Shown: piece by piece, positions 1 through 11,259 of the stretch | How the letters are laid out: each line of letters begins with the position of its first letter | How positions within the stretch are numbered: position 1 is the first letter of the stretch | From: Pseudevernia furfuracea | Lineage: Eukaryota > Ascomycota > Lecanoromycetes > Lecanorales > Parmeliaceae | Direction: 5' to 3' | Assembly (NCBI GenBank): GCA_022315425.1 | Contig: JAIUPT010000035.1 | Coordinates: 558,001-622,000, forward strand | DNA: 64,000 nt | Notes under the pieces: model-generated | What the model was told of the DNA's origin: nothing | The model's input: only the letters and a program-made list of their open reading frames with translations | Database searches by the model: none | Position numbers and translations under genes: made by a program

Positions 1-7
1 CTCTGAA

Positions 8-1070
8 GTGTACTGCATTCGTCATAAGAGTGAAACGTTTGTCATATTCTTACGTTTTAAAGTCTTTCTAGAGTCACGAGACTATAAGATCTATCGTATT
101 CGCCTCGACAATGAGAGAGAGTATATGTTCAAGATCTTCTTGAATTATCTTCTTCAGTGCGAAATCAGACAGAAGCTCACTGTATCTGAGAACCTCGAAA
201 TGAACGAAGCGATCGAACGTTTTGAGCAGATCTTACTGTATAAGATATATCTTATACTATTAAGTTCCCAGCTCAACAAGTCTTTCTAACTCGAAATCGT
301 GATCATCATTAATTATTTGATGTTGCGATCCCTCAACGTTCGAATCATTGTAACGTCATTTGAGACTTTTCATTATCGAAAGCTCATTTTATTTCATCTG
401 CGAACGATTAATTTCATCGTCTATGCGTTAAAGCGTATTCAAAAGAAACTCGTGAATAAAAGCGAAAAGTATGTTCTTCTGGGATATAAAGAGGAGTTCA
501 TTTTCCGCCTATATAATCTTATCAAGAAGAAGATTATTCGAGTTAATAATGTTCACTTCGTTGAGAAGCGTTCCTTGATTGTGAATCTCGAAGAAAAGAC
601 GAACGTTCATAAGCTCTCGACCAAGCGACAACGTCTTTATATATCAGCATCCGCTGTAGAGAAGGCACTTGATGAATAGCGTATTACTAACATTTCGAAA
701 GACATTGTCTTCATTATGAAGCCCTCAACGACTGCATCTGCATCTGCAATAAACAGATCAAGATCAAATTTCCCATGATCAGCTGAAAGGCAGACGTCTA
801 CATCAAAGCCCTCGTTTCTCGCACGAGTCGTATTATCGACCGCGTTCGCGCGAGTCTCTCGATCAATTGCTGCATTATCAGCTGTCGAAGAAATAACTCG
901 TTCCCCCACTGTCGTCGAAATGGTTCGCGAAGACCCCGAGCTAAGTGCGATCCAAAGGATACTCCTTGACCATCCCGACACTACGATTTCGAACCTGCGA
1001 GACCTATCACCTGACTCTCTCTCGAAGACATTCGCGGCCTTTGCGTTACTGACGAATCATGTCAATAAGC
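8..1070 (+). pseudogene. Copia integrase relic and linker
   Basis: The first open stretch (8-289) reads as copia integrase core: an FKVFLES...IRLDNEREYM segment containing the second catalytic Asp region (usual form R-DNG-EF; here Gly is Glu), then a TVSENLEMNEAIER helix. A second stretch (299-679) has the conserved tail of the family: a KYVLLGYKEEF motif and RVNNVHFVEKRS before the variable linker. From 680 to 1070 the linker has serial frameshifts and ends in a FAAFALLTNHVNKPDI segment that normally precedes the RT domain. The sequence then breaks at the LINE. It is not functional. Confidence 0.8.
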
Positions 1071-1095
1071 CGGATATTTAAGAGGCGGACGATCT
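1071..1095 (+). repeat. Left copy of the diverged LINE target-site duplication
   Basis: This stretch and 4147-4170 are near-identical in spacing and both finish GACGATCT. In the copia frame they encode the same pre-RT segment (…D-I-x-E…). The difference is a few substitutions and one base of length. The interpretation as a target-site duplication is inference from their position exactly at both ends of the LINE. Confidence 0.55.
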
Positions 1096-4000
1096 GATTG
1101 CAGTAACTGCAGAGAGAAGAATGGATCTAGCCCTGTCAAAGAAAGCAGTAACGTGGAGATCTCGAGAATAAGAGAGTGCGATCGATCTAGTCTTCACTAC
1201 TTCAGAGGCAACGAAGACAATAATTCGTTATCAAGTAGAACCGAATCTGCAGCATGACTCGAATCACCTTTTAATACTCACGAAGCTCGATCTGGCAACG
1301 AAGAGCGTCTCGAAACAGCGACGTCGTGCTTGAAAGACAGCAAAATCAGAAGAGATAGCTAGAGAAGCTCAAGCACTAGACGCGACACTCTCACTAGACC
1401 CTCTAACAAATTCGAAGCAGATCGATAACTATGTTAGTCTGCTCTATAGAGAACTTGATAAGATAGTGAAGAATATAGTATCGTGAACTAAGTCGTTAGA
1501 GAAAGACAAGTTATTCTAAGACGAAGAGTGCAGTCTAACAACAAAGAAAGCGAAGACTAAGATATTTCGATATCGAGTCAGTCGTAACGAGCACGCAGAG
1601 CACGTATAAAGAGCGACACTCAAGAAGAGAGATAAGATAATAAGTAAGATCAAGACTCTTCACTTTCGCAGAGAAGTGCACGAGATGACGTAATCATTTA
1701 GAGAGGTCTAAGACATAGTCAGCTGAGCGAGAAACGATAACATATGTCTTAAGTCTCTATCGAAGTTCTCGTCAATGAGAAGAATAGAGAAGAGTCTAGT
1801 CACTACGTTTGAAGAAAAAGTTAATGCTCTGAGAAAGACTTTCTTTTCTTCTTCCTCTCAGATAGATATCTTCGATATTCTAGAAGCAGTCTATTCTTCT
1901 TCGCTATTAATAAGTAGTTAGATCACGAAGAAAGAGATACGCAAGACTATCTTTAGATCAAAATCAGATAAAGCTTCAGAGATAGATGATCTGTCAAATC
2001 GCTTTTTAAGACTAGTTACAGAGAAGCTGCTCTTCAAGTTTAGACACTTATTTCAGACATGCGTAGACGTGAACTATTATTCTAAGGAGTTTCGTAAGAC
2101 TAACATTATTATGTTAAGAAAGTCAAAGAAGGAGAACTACTTCGAATCGAAGTCGTATAGATCAATAACACTCTTAAGTACACTGGGGAAGACACTAAAG
2201 ATAGTGATTGCGCGCAGACTTAGTGACTGCGTAGAAGATAATGATCTTCTTTCGTTAGAATAGATAAGAATTAGAAGAAAGAGATCTACGAAGATAGCTC
2301 TGAAAACGATAATAGATGTAGTACACACAGTCTGAAATTGTGAGAAGAACAAAGTTGTTAGCCTTCTTTCACTAGATATAACAGAGGCTTTTAATAACGT
2401 CTCTTATCATCGTCTGCTTCACAATCTTAGACAGAAGAGGATTTCGAAGCTAATTATGAACTAAATAAGAAGCTTTCTTACTGACAGAGAAACCTCTCTC
2501 ACTCTAGAAAGAATAATAAGTAGGCTGAAGCCTGCAGAGACGGGGATCTCATAGAGATCTTCGATATCGTCTATTCTTTTTCTATTCTTTAACGCTTTCT
2601 TGATTGAGAGATATACGAAGATCAAGTTGAAACTGCAAGTAAAAGAATTCGTTGACGATATTTATCTGCTGACATATAAAAAGAGCACTGAGACAAACTA
2701 CGAGACTCTTAAAAAAGTACACGAAATCTGTCTGCAATGAGCAGGGACTCATAAAGCGACGTTCGCGTCAAAGAAATACGAGTTAATTCACCTGACAAGA
2801 AGTTCAAAGAAGTTCAATATGAGAGTTAGCGTCGATCTAGACTCTGTAACGACAAAGTTAAAGGCTAGTATTCGCGTGCTAGAACTGCAGATCGACGATA
2901 AACTTCGTTAAGAACCTCATATTAGAGAAGTTAAGATCAAGATGGAATCGCAATGTAGAGCACTATCAATAACTGTAGTCTCAATATGAAACGTTATACT
3001 AAACAAAGTAAGATAAGTGTATAACTCTGTCGTACGATTAGCGATGACATACGCAGCAGCAACGTGACACACATCACGAGGTTTTCGAGATAATAAGCGA
3101 TCTCACGTCAAGATTCTAGAGACTATATAAAATAAATATCTGCGAAGAGTAGTCGAGGTATACAAAGTTATCAATAAGAGAGTCGTCGAAGCGAAGATAG
3201 GGATTCTCTCTCTTTAGATCACGATGAATTAAGCAGTACTTCGAAATCAAGCACTTAGAGACAGTTATCTCGTTACGAAGCTAGAAAATACGAGAATTCG
3301 AAGAAAGCTAAGAGAGAAACGAGATAAAAGACGAGTAGTTCTCCAGATCTCAGTAAAAGATAAAGAAGAGTGAGCTCTAAGAACGCTTCGACTCGAAAAT
3401 TGAAATTCTCTGTAGATATCTAACGAAGAAAGAATATTAAGAAGAATTAAAGATCTTGTTGAAGACTAATAGAAAGCAGTCTGAGAAGCAGTGTGAGCTT
3501 AGTATCAGACTGAGATCTCAGAAGAACGACGCAGTTTCGCACAAAGAGGAGATCTATGATCAAATAAAAGATCTCTTTATGAAGATCTAGTAAAAGCAGA
3601 GAGCTTCGCTTTAACTCAGTTACGAATAGAGAAAATTGATTTAACACAATTTTTATATATGTGTAAAATCTCTGAGATACTCTCTTTCGCATACGAGTGT
3701 GACTGAAGAAAATAAAATACTAAACACGTTCTTCTATTCTATTCAAGACTGAAAAGCGAGAGACAAACTCTTCTAGAGAAGGCTGAGATAGCTGATCTGA
3801 GAGAGATACTAACAACCTCGCGAGAGATAAAGGTCGCAGCGCGATGACTGATCTCGATTAACCTTTTAGAATAGTTCTCGCTGACTAAGAAGTAGCTATA
3901 TGATAGACAATAATAGAAGCAGCAACAAGTACTTTAAGAAGACATACGAATTCGTACGAACAGACGAGGAAACGTAGTGTGATAGAAAGACTATGCGACA

Positions 4001-4146
4001 AGAAGATGCGATAAGAAAGAATAGCGAGAGTTTTTATCCTGTTTCGACTAGTCGAAGAAAGATTTCTCTTGTAATACAGTCTAAGCAGTAGCCCGTAATT
4101 ACTCTTCGTAGCTTGAGTAGACACGAGTATAAAATCAAATCAAAGT
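1096..4146 (+). mobile_element. 5'-truncated LINE (Tad/I-like non-LTR retrotransposon) inserted in copia pol
   Basis: The reading begins inside the C-terminal part of an APE-type endonuclease (an AIDLVFTT motif and HDSNHLLI, where the family has SDH) and continues to a reverse transcriptase. It ends at about 4146 in a tail rich in ATCAAATCAA. The copia reading frame stops at 1095 and resumes at about 4147. Both junctions carry related copies of the same target (1071-1095 and 4147-4170, both ending GACGATCT), which I read as an old, mutated target-site duplication of about 23 bp. Truncation at the 5' end is typical of LINE insertion. The 3' part (3400-4140) is unassigned. Confidence 0.75.
1110..3400 (+). 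pseudogene. LINE endonuclease-reverse transcriptase relic
   Basis: At 2050-2263 the RT fingers are readable (YYSKEFRKTNIIMLRK, then a KSYRSITLLSTLGKTLK motif typical of LINE RT domain 2). Then come SLDITEAFNNVSYHRLL (RT motif A, Asp present) and FVDDIYLLTYKKS (motif C, both Asp present) at about 2650. Thumb-type residues follow to about 3300 (TYAAATWHTSRG). Stops interrupt every 50-100 codons. The catalytic Asp residues of the RT survive, but the endonuclease SDH is SNH and the N-terminus is gone. Confidence 0.75.
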
Positions 4147-5730
4147 CGAATATTTTCGAGCCGACGATCTATTAACAGATTATTTTCAATCAACTCTCTC
4201 GCATGCACTGGGAGCTCGCCATGCAAGACGAATACAAATCTCTTATGAACAACAATACTTGATGCCTGATTCAGGCGCCTTCAGGTGCTCATATTCTGAG
4301 AGGTCGCTGAGTCTACATCGTGAAGCGAGGCCTCGCTGAGGAAGTCACTCGCTATAAGGCCCGCTGAGTGATTCGAGGATTCGAACAGCAGAAGGGTCGT
4401 GACTATCATGACACGTTCGCCTCAGTGATCAAGTTCATGAGTTATAAGGCGATCTTTGTCTGATAGCGACCCTGAACTGGGACGTGAAACAAATGAACGT
4501 CAAAATCGCCTTTCTCTACGATAACGTTCAAGAGACGATTTATATGCGGTAGCTCGATGATTTCAGCAAGAACGACATCAAAGTTTACAAGCTGAATAAG
4601 GCTCTCTATGAACTCAAGCAATCTCTTAGAATTTGATATTAGCATTTCTCAGAGTATATAAAGAAACTCGGGCTGATACTCATTAAATCGAACGATAGCG
4701 TCTTTATGGACGTCAAGAAGGGCACTATTGTAGTTCTGTATGTGAACGATATGTTGATTATCGATCTCAGCAAAATCGGTATTCAGCGCATCAAAAAGGC
4801 CCTTAATGACAAGTTTCACATGTTCGACTTGGGATCTTGCGTCTATTATTTAGACATGATCGTCAAAAGAGATCGTATCGTCGACATTCTTCGTCTGGGA
4901 CAAGCAGTCTATGTCACTCGTTTCTTGAAGCATTTTAACTATTGAAGTCTTAATTCAGTCTCTACGTCTCTAAAAACCAGTCGCAAGCTACAATCTGCGA
5001 AAGAGAATTATGTTATTCCGAGAAAGCTGTGCGAGAACTATCAATCTATCGTGGAATCCCTCATATATGTTATGTTAAGAACTCGTTCTGATATCGCCTA
5101 TGCTGTCTCTCTTGTTAGTCGCTATTTAGTCAATTCGACTCAGACACACTGAAATACAGTGGTTCGAATCTTTCGATATCTTAGAGACACGATGCACTAC
5201 GAACTAGTGTACAAAGGATCTCTTCAAGCCCTCATCGGATACATCGATTTCGATTGAGCTGACGACTCGACCCGAAGATTTATCTTCGACTATCTATTCA
5301 ACGTCGATAGCGACGTCATCAGCTGGTCATCAAAGCGTTAAGTCATCGTCGCGTTATTCACTTGCGAAGTCGAGTATATCGATCAAACGTTGACTATCAA
5401 AGAAGTTATTTGACTGAAAACTCTTCTCAATCAACTTCTGCGGCCTCGAGACTCTAACTCGAAGGTTATCATAATCTTCGACGACAGTTAGAGCGCAATT
5501 GCCCTCGTCAAGAACGCTTAGTTTCATATCCGCATCAAGCATATTATTATCGCCCATTATTTCGTGCGTGAAAAAGTTAATAAAGACATCGTGAATATGC
5601 AATTCGTATTCACGAATAAATAAATGATCGACGGTCTTATCAAAGCTCTCTGCCTCGACAAATTCGTTGTCTTTCGCGATGCCCTTGAGGTGAAATTAGT
5701 CTCAGAATATTCTCTCAGCGTCAAAGACTA
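4147..5730 (+). pseudogene. Copia reverse transcriptase-RNase H relic
   Basis: The reading starts HWELAMQDEYKSLMNNNT, then RYKAR…IRGFEQQKGRDYHDTFA, the highly conserved copia RT entry. The catalytic box is VVLYVNDMLIID at about 4730, where the family has YVDD, so one catalytic Asp has become Asn. RNase H motifs follow: ISWSSKR near 5320 and CEVEYIDQTLTIKEVIWLK near 5370 (TGG of the WLK Trp is TGA). The frame ends near 5730. Tryptophan codons are repeatedly TGA and Gln codons TAG/TAA, so the copy is dead by RIP-type mutation. Confidence 0.85.
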
Positions 5731-6374
5731 ACCCTCAGCGCTCTTGTTTCTAATCTAAAGTCGTCAGTTTCAGAGAAGTGACGTTATTCACCTTGCCTAT
5801 GAACGTCAAATCTTTAATATTCTTTCGATGTCTCTTGTCTCAAATTCTCAGCATCTTTTCGACGTCTTATTCCAGCGTCTTCTTACTTCAATTCGAAGTT
5901 ATCGACTTCAGAGAAGACGTCTATCAAATCCTCAGCCTCTTTCGAATCTTATATACTCATTCTTGAACTGCCGCAACTGCCGCTGACGTGTCGCCCTTAT
6001 TCGATTTATCATTATGATCTCTGAATGAATATTATATCTTCGAGCCTCGTTCAGATCTCGTTCGACGCCTCAGCGCTAAATTTCGTCGCTATCGCACGTT
6101 CGACCGCTGCTGTAGTCAGTTATGAGATTTTCTTTCACTGCTTCTTATTCTATTCTCTTATATATTTATCAACCTCGTTTTAATAGAAATTTGATATGTA
6201 TCAAATCTATTTTAAAGAAAACTTTCAAAAAATCGTCTTTTTTCGAAAAATGGAAGTTTTGTATAGAGAATTAGAACGAATTTTTACATGTCTTCGAATT
6301 TGATATAGTCGTTTTCAGAATTTGATTTCTTCACTTTTGCCACCCGAATTTCAATTATGAAGATGAGAGGGGGA

Positions 6375-6755
6375 TGTTTTTCACCCTAGTAACCCGGCGC
6401 AGAACTCTCCTCGCTCGATTATCTTCTTTTCACTTTTGTGAACCGAACTTCGCGCTAACCCGATTGAGGTTTTTTGCGTCGCGAAGTGCGAAAATCGTAT
6501 TTTCGCATTTTTGAGTATACGAGCGAAGAGGAGTGTCAAAATTCGGGTCACGTGACATGGTCACGTGATGCGCTAAGGCGCATCCTCATAGTCGCTCTTT
6601 ACTCTCGTAGCATTCTATAGTTAATAACTAAGTGTTCTATCACCTATTCTTGACAATATTCTCGCTATATTAAGTAGTTCATATCTGAATCGTACGAGTA
6701 GATACTAAGAATTTTTGTTAGTTTCTCGTCAATAATCTCTACTCTCTGAATCCCA
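6375..6755 (+). repeat. Putative 3' LTR of the copia element
   Basis: It starts with TG directly after the polypurine tract GAGAGGGGGA. Its first 240 bp are GC-richer than anything to the right. It contains a palindromic CACGTGACATGGTCACGTG near 6548. The right end is uncertain; I chose the CCCA near 6755 because composition is uniformly AT-rich beyond it. Without the 5' LTR the boundary cannot be verified here. Confidence 0.4.
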
Positions 6756-8900
6756 TAGTTATTCGATTAATTTCATTATTATTTATAGTACTATTAATCT
6801 TGTAATTGTTAAAGATAAAGATAACTATATTCTTTTTACTCGTGATGTTTAGAGTTACTTAATAAAGCGATAATATAAAAAGATCAATTCTATGTTCTCG
6901 TTTTATTAAGTAATATACTTTATAATTATAAAACGTCAAATACTTATAGAATCGCCTTTATAACTCGTCTATAACTTTATTTACAACTATTCGAGTATTA
7001 AATAAAGAAGTCTCATAAAAAATTTGATTTTTAATCTATTATATAATTCTTCTCCGCGTCGTTAGAATATTAGAATCTTATATAATCTCTTAATAGTCTC
7101 TCATATCTCTTTCTTATCGCTCTCGCGCGCGAAATTCGTTTTCAGATCTATAATTACTTTCTTCTTCAATATAACTTTGTTTATGTTATATAATTCTTCA
7201 CACGTAAAGATCTTTTATTACGTCGTTACGCTCTGAAAATACTCGATATTAATTCTCGTTCTAATTATTTCTTCTCGCTTATTTTAGATTTGAATAATTT
7301 AAACGAGTCGTCTCTCGTCTACGAAGAGAATAAACAAACTATTTAAGATCGACGTTAATGTTCGTTCGAACGCGTCTACGAGCTATCTAATTATGATATA
7401 ATAGTTGTTCTATTAACGTGTAGAATTATATATAAAGAAATCGCGTCGATCTTTTATCGCGACGTGATATAATTAATATACGATTTACTCGTCTTATTTC
7501 GTTTAAAGTCTATTATTTATCTCTTACACTTTTAATCGATTTAATATATTCAATTTTTATATATCTATTACGCGCTAAGCTAAAATAAATCGATATTCGA
7601 ATTTAATAGTTTTTGATTCGAAAGAGAACGAGTATTAAAAAACATTAAGCGCGAGAGTTAAGAGAATTTCTAACGTACTTTAATCGAACTATATACGCTA
7701 AAGAGTTTAAAGATTTAAATTATATTTCGTTTTGATATTAGAAATAAGAAGTTAACATTAAGAAATAAATAAATTAACGATTTGATAGCGTGTGAGCTAA
7801 GAGAGATAAAGAGAGTCGAGATGTAAATTAAATAAAAGTAATATATATTAAAATTAACGAATAAATAGTCGATAAGACGATTAAATGTTATAAAGAAGAA
7901 GATAAAGTAGACGTAAACGTCGTAATCGAAGCTTTAATATGTTTTAAATTATTAAATTAAATTATTAGCTTTTTCACGATACGAGCAATTAGATACTTCG
8001 CTTCTTTTTTTCTTAACTTTTCTTTAAAATTTATATCGACTTGATCTATTTCGAAAAATTCTACGTATCTTTATACAATATACTAATTAAATTATTCGTT
8101 TCGTTCTTAATAATCGCGTTTCTCTTATTCTCGTAATTCTATATATATATTTATATATTTTTATCATTAAAACACTTCGCGCTCTAAGTCTGATTTTATT
8201 ATTACGTGAATAATAATTATTCTTCGATGTTATCGTATTATATATTAACTTTTAAAGACGTGACGAAGTAAAGATAATAAATAAGATCGAGTTCGATCGA
8301 GAGACTCGAAATAATGAATTTGACTTGCTCGTCGCGATTTTGATCGATAATTCGTATATCGATCGCGAAATAATAAAAGATGCTGAATTTAGAAGAGAGA
8401 GATTAATTAATAATATATTCGTCGATCGTGTGATCTTATAAGCGAGGGTTACGTGTGATAAATACGTTTTCTTAATAGATTTGAAGTTCGTAGTCGTCGA
8501 TGATAAGAGTTAAAGTGTTTATATTTTTAATTTCGAAGCTCAGCTCGCTTTGTTTTTGATACGTCTTTAATAATAGATAGAGAGATGCGTCGTTATAAGA
8601 GAGATAGACGTAGTCGTTATTAAAGAAAATAGCGAATAAGCTAATAAAGAGAACGAACACGTAGGCGCCGCCTTAACTGTCGATGAATATAATATTAATA
8701 ATATTGTCGAATATGTTGATATCGACGAAGAGAAAAACTTCGTCGATATTAAAAAAGACGAAAAGCTCGTAGACTATAACGAATAAGAGATCGATAATCG
8801 AGAGATTATATATTTTATAATATTAAGTGTCGAAATAGACGATAAGCTTATAATCTTTATCTAAGTCGAGAATAACTCTATTGTAGATATCGAATATTAT
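6756..8900. other. AT-rich, RIP-saturated DNA, no readable gene
   Basis: CC/GG and CA/TG dinucleotides are almost absent while CG and CT/AG persist. I looked for coding relics on both strands and found only short stretches without family motifs (for example a run on + around 7650-7930). It is the host of the 8914-10270 insertion and continues at 10284. Confidence 0.6.
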
Positions 8901-8913
8901 AACATTAAGATTT
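8901..8913 (+). repeat. Target-site duplication, left copy (AACATTAAGATTT)
   Basis: The 13-bp sequence AACATTAAGATTT is found exactly at 8901-8913 and 10271-10283, at the two ends of the LINE-tailed element. A 13-bp duplication is in the usual range for LINE-type target-primed integration. Confidence 0.85.
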
Positions 8914-10270
8914 GACTAGCAACGAGATCCAGCTGTACGTGCTATCGACTACGAATCTGTTATCGCTATAAACAACGGCCTAGCGTTGCTTGTAGTGTGT
9001 AACAGAGTCAAGTGATCTCAGAGAGATAAAAACGATACGACGATACGACGACGCGACGCGAGCGAGATTAGCAGTAGCAACAGTAACAACGAACGAACGA
9101 AAACAAATCTCGCAGCAACGCGCTTACTTTGCGTCTAAGAAGTGTCGAGTAATTAGAGATGAAAGACATATTAATAGTTAGTCACTTCAAATTAGTTACG
9201 CGAGAGCGTGTGATCTCGATATGATCGAAGAGATTATAAATATTCACCTTCTCTCTCACGATGCTCGCTTCGAGAATATAACGTAACGAAAATAACGAAA
9301 AACAAAGTCGAAACAATTTAGATTATGTTTATATCAAGAAGATATTCAACTCTCGCTCTCGCTATCGCGTGCGTTCGTACGCCTATCGCGCTTTATTCTT
9401 AACGATAATATCTATTCTTTTATAGAGTCTTCTCGACATATTCATTATAGAATTCACTCTCTAGAATTAGCTTTACGTGCTTAATGAGTAACAATACTAC
9501 ATAAAAATCGATCAATCGCGCGTCGAACTCTCTTCTTAGAATCTTATTTTCTCTAAGCAGAGTTTTTATAACGCGAGATCGCGTCAAGACTTCAGACGAA
9601 CGCGTGAATACGAGAACTTCTTATTCTCGTTCGAGTTAATAATCTAAATTAACAACGTCAACTATCGAAGCAGCAACGATACGCAATCGATATTCTTTAT
9701 CTCGATATTCTATCTCTCTCGTTAAATCTCGCTCTAAGATCTAACGTCAACTGTAATTATCGATCTTCTTATTCGATAGTTGAACGCAAATATAGAAGCG
9801 CAAGCTCTCGAGTCTCTCGAATAACTTACATCATCACTAAGATCGACCTCGTTCATCGAGATCAGTGATATTAGACTAACTACGAAGTGAGCCGTAGTCA
9901 TATTATCTTAACATCGTCTTTCTTCTATATAGTGTAGCCGTTACAACTATATCAGTCGCGACCCCGTCGCGCAACGTCGTGATTTAGTGTATCACGCAGT
10001 TAGATTAGACTTTTTGATTAATTCGAGAAGCAGATAACGTCCTTATCGTATAATTAGTTAAGATCTAAATGTCACAATACTTAGTGTGATATATAGCGTG
10101 CGTCTAAGCAGAAAGTAAGAGTTTTTATTCTAAGTAACACGTATATTAGATAACGACACTTAAAGGTTTCTCTTACGCATACAATGATGCAGAAAATCAT
10201 TGTCTACGAAGTAGTCCGTAATTATCTTTCGCAGTTTAGATAGAAACGAGTATAAAAATCGAATCAAATC
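8914..10270 (+). mobile_element. LINE-tailed element (non-autonomous or truncated non-LTR retrotransposon)
   Basis: This 1357-bp segment has no recognisable RT. Its last 100 bp match the tail of the LINE at 1096-4146: both contain GAGTTTTTAT, then TTTCTCTT, a CCGTAATTA and CGAGTATAAAA followed by an ATCAAATC-rich end. It is flanked by perfect 13-bp target-site duplications. The first 150 bp are GC-richer and include clustered CGACGA and AACGAACGA short repeats. It could be a non-autonomous partner that borrows the LINE 3' tail, or an internally deleted relative of the LINE. No RNA polymerase III box was recognised at its start. Confidence 0.7.
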
Positions 10271-10283
10271 AACATTAAGATTT

Positions 10284-10807
10284 AATAGAGTAATCAAGTC
10301 TCTAATAAAAGAGAGAGAAAATTAGCATAATATTTAAAATCTAGAAGTGAAAGATAATAATACAATTCTCGAGTATAGCGAGCGTATCTGTTAATTGTAA
10401 ATGTAGAATAATTATATAATGATAACGAATTAGCATCTATATATTTAGCTTTGTTAGTCTCGACACGTTTCTTGTTATTACAGTCGATTATCGCGATCTT
10501 ATCGCTTTCGTTATTTTTTATAGTCGAGTCGATAACAAATTATATAGTCGTAATGTCTTATAGTTTATACGAAGTCGTTAATTTAACTCTTTAAGATAAC
10601 TTTTAATATAAAGTTTCTATAAGTATAGTGACGTATCGAGATACTTATTAAATATCTCTAATTATATTGAATTAGAAAAGCGATAAAATCGAAGTTGTTT
10701 AGATCTAGAACTAAGAATAACGTATCTAAGTCGTATAATATTATATAATTGAAATTATTTAAGAAATTAGTCGTTTTCTTCTAATATTGCTTTATTGTTA
10801 ATATTAG
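10284..10807. other. AT-rich RIP-mutated DNA, no gene
   Basis: Continuation of the AT-rich host sequence between the LINE-tailed insertion and the chromovirus. No coding motif is visible. The host continues at 23776, to the right of the chromovirus. Confidence 0.55.
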
Positions 10808-11019
10808 TGTCAGAAACTACATGTAGAACTAAAATAGTATTTAAATGTGATTTGAATAGAATTCTAACTATGAGAATTCTATGTACAAGTGCATGCATGT
10901 ATTCGTAGAAGTAGAAGGCCGTGACTTGACGCGCTAATGTAGGGCTGAGCCATAGGGCTGAACCTTGGTGGCAATAATATTAGACCACAGTATCGTACTG
11001 CGGATCTGAATTCATGACA
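10808..11019 (-). repeat. Outer chromovirus LTR (3' LTR of the minus-strand element)
   Basis: 212 bp, TGTCAG…ATGACA, matching 23564-23775. The two copies differ at roughly 19 sites, all but one transitions; CpG dinucleotides are kept. Confidence 0.92.
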
Positions 11020-11259
11020 CTATCCTCTCTCCAGCGGGGCAGCACTTCTGTGACTATCGATCCTTTCATTTATAGCTCTTGCGATGTTAGCTTTTCTGAT
11101 TAAGAGGGCTTACTGTGTAACAGCGACAGCGATGTTCGTATTCTCTCATAGAATCTATATTCTTTTACGACTTCTCAGTTTAAAGAGAGTTAAGTCTTTC
11201 TATTCTATAAACATAGTAAAGTATTAATGACGTAAGAAGAGACTTTCAATTCTATAAAG

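Larger units (their letters stand above)
1..6755 (+). mobile_element. Degenerate Ty1/copia LTR retrotransposon (5' end outside window), interrupted by a LINE
   Basis: Copia pol is readable on the + strand in two blocks, integrase (8-1070) and reverse transcriptase/RNase H (4147-5730), in the copia order IN then RT-RH. A LINE separates the blocks. The element ends with a polypurine tract (GAGAGGGGGA at 6366-6374) immediately followed by TGTTTTTCACC, the likely start of the 3' LTR. The 5' LTR, gag and protease lie left of the window. Many codons are stops or changed in a C-to-T/G-to-A way (TGG to TGA, CAA/CAG to TAA/TAG), so no protein is made. Assignment to copia is firm; the LTR end is tentative. 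Confidence 0.85.
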
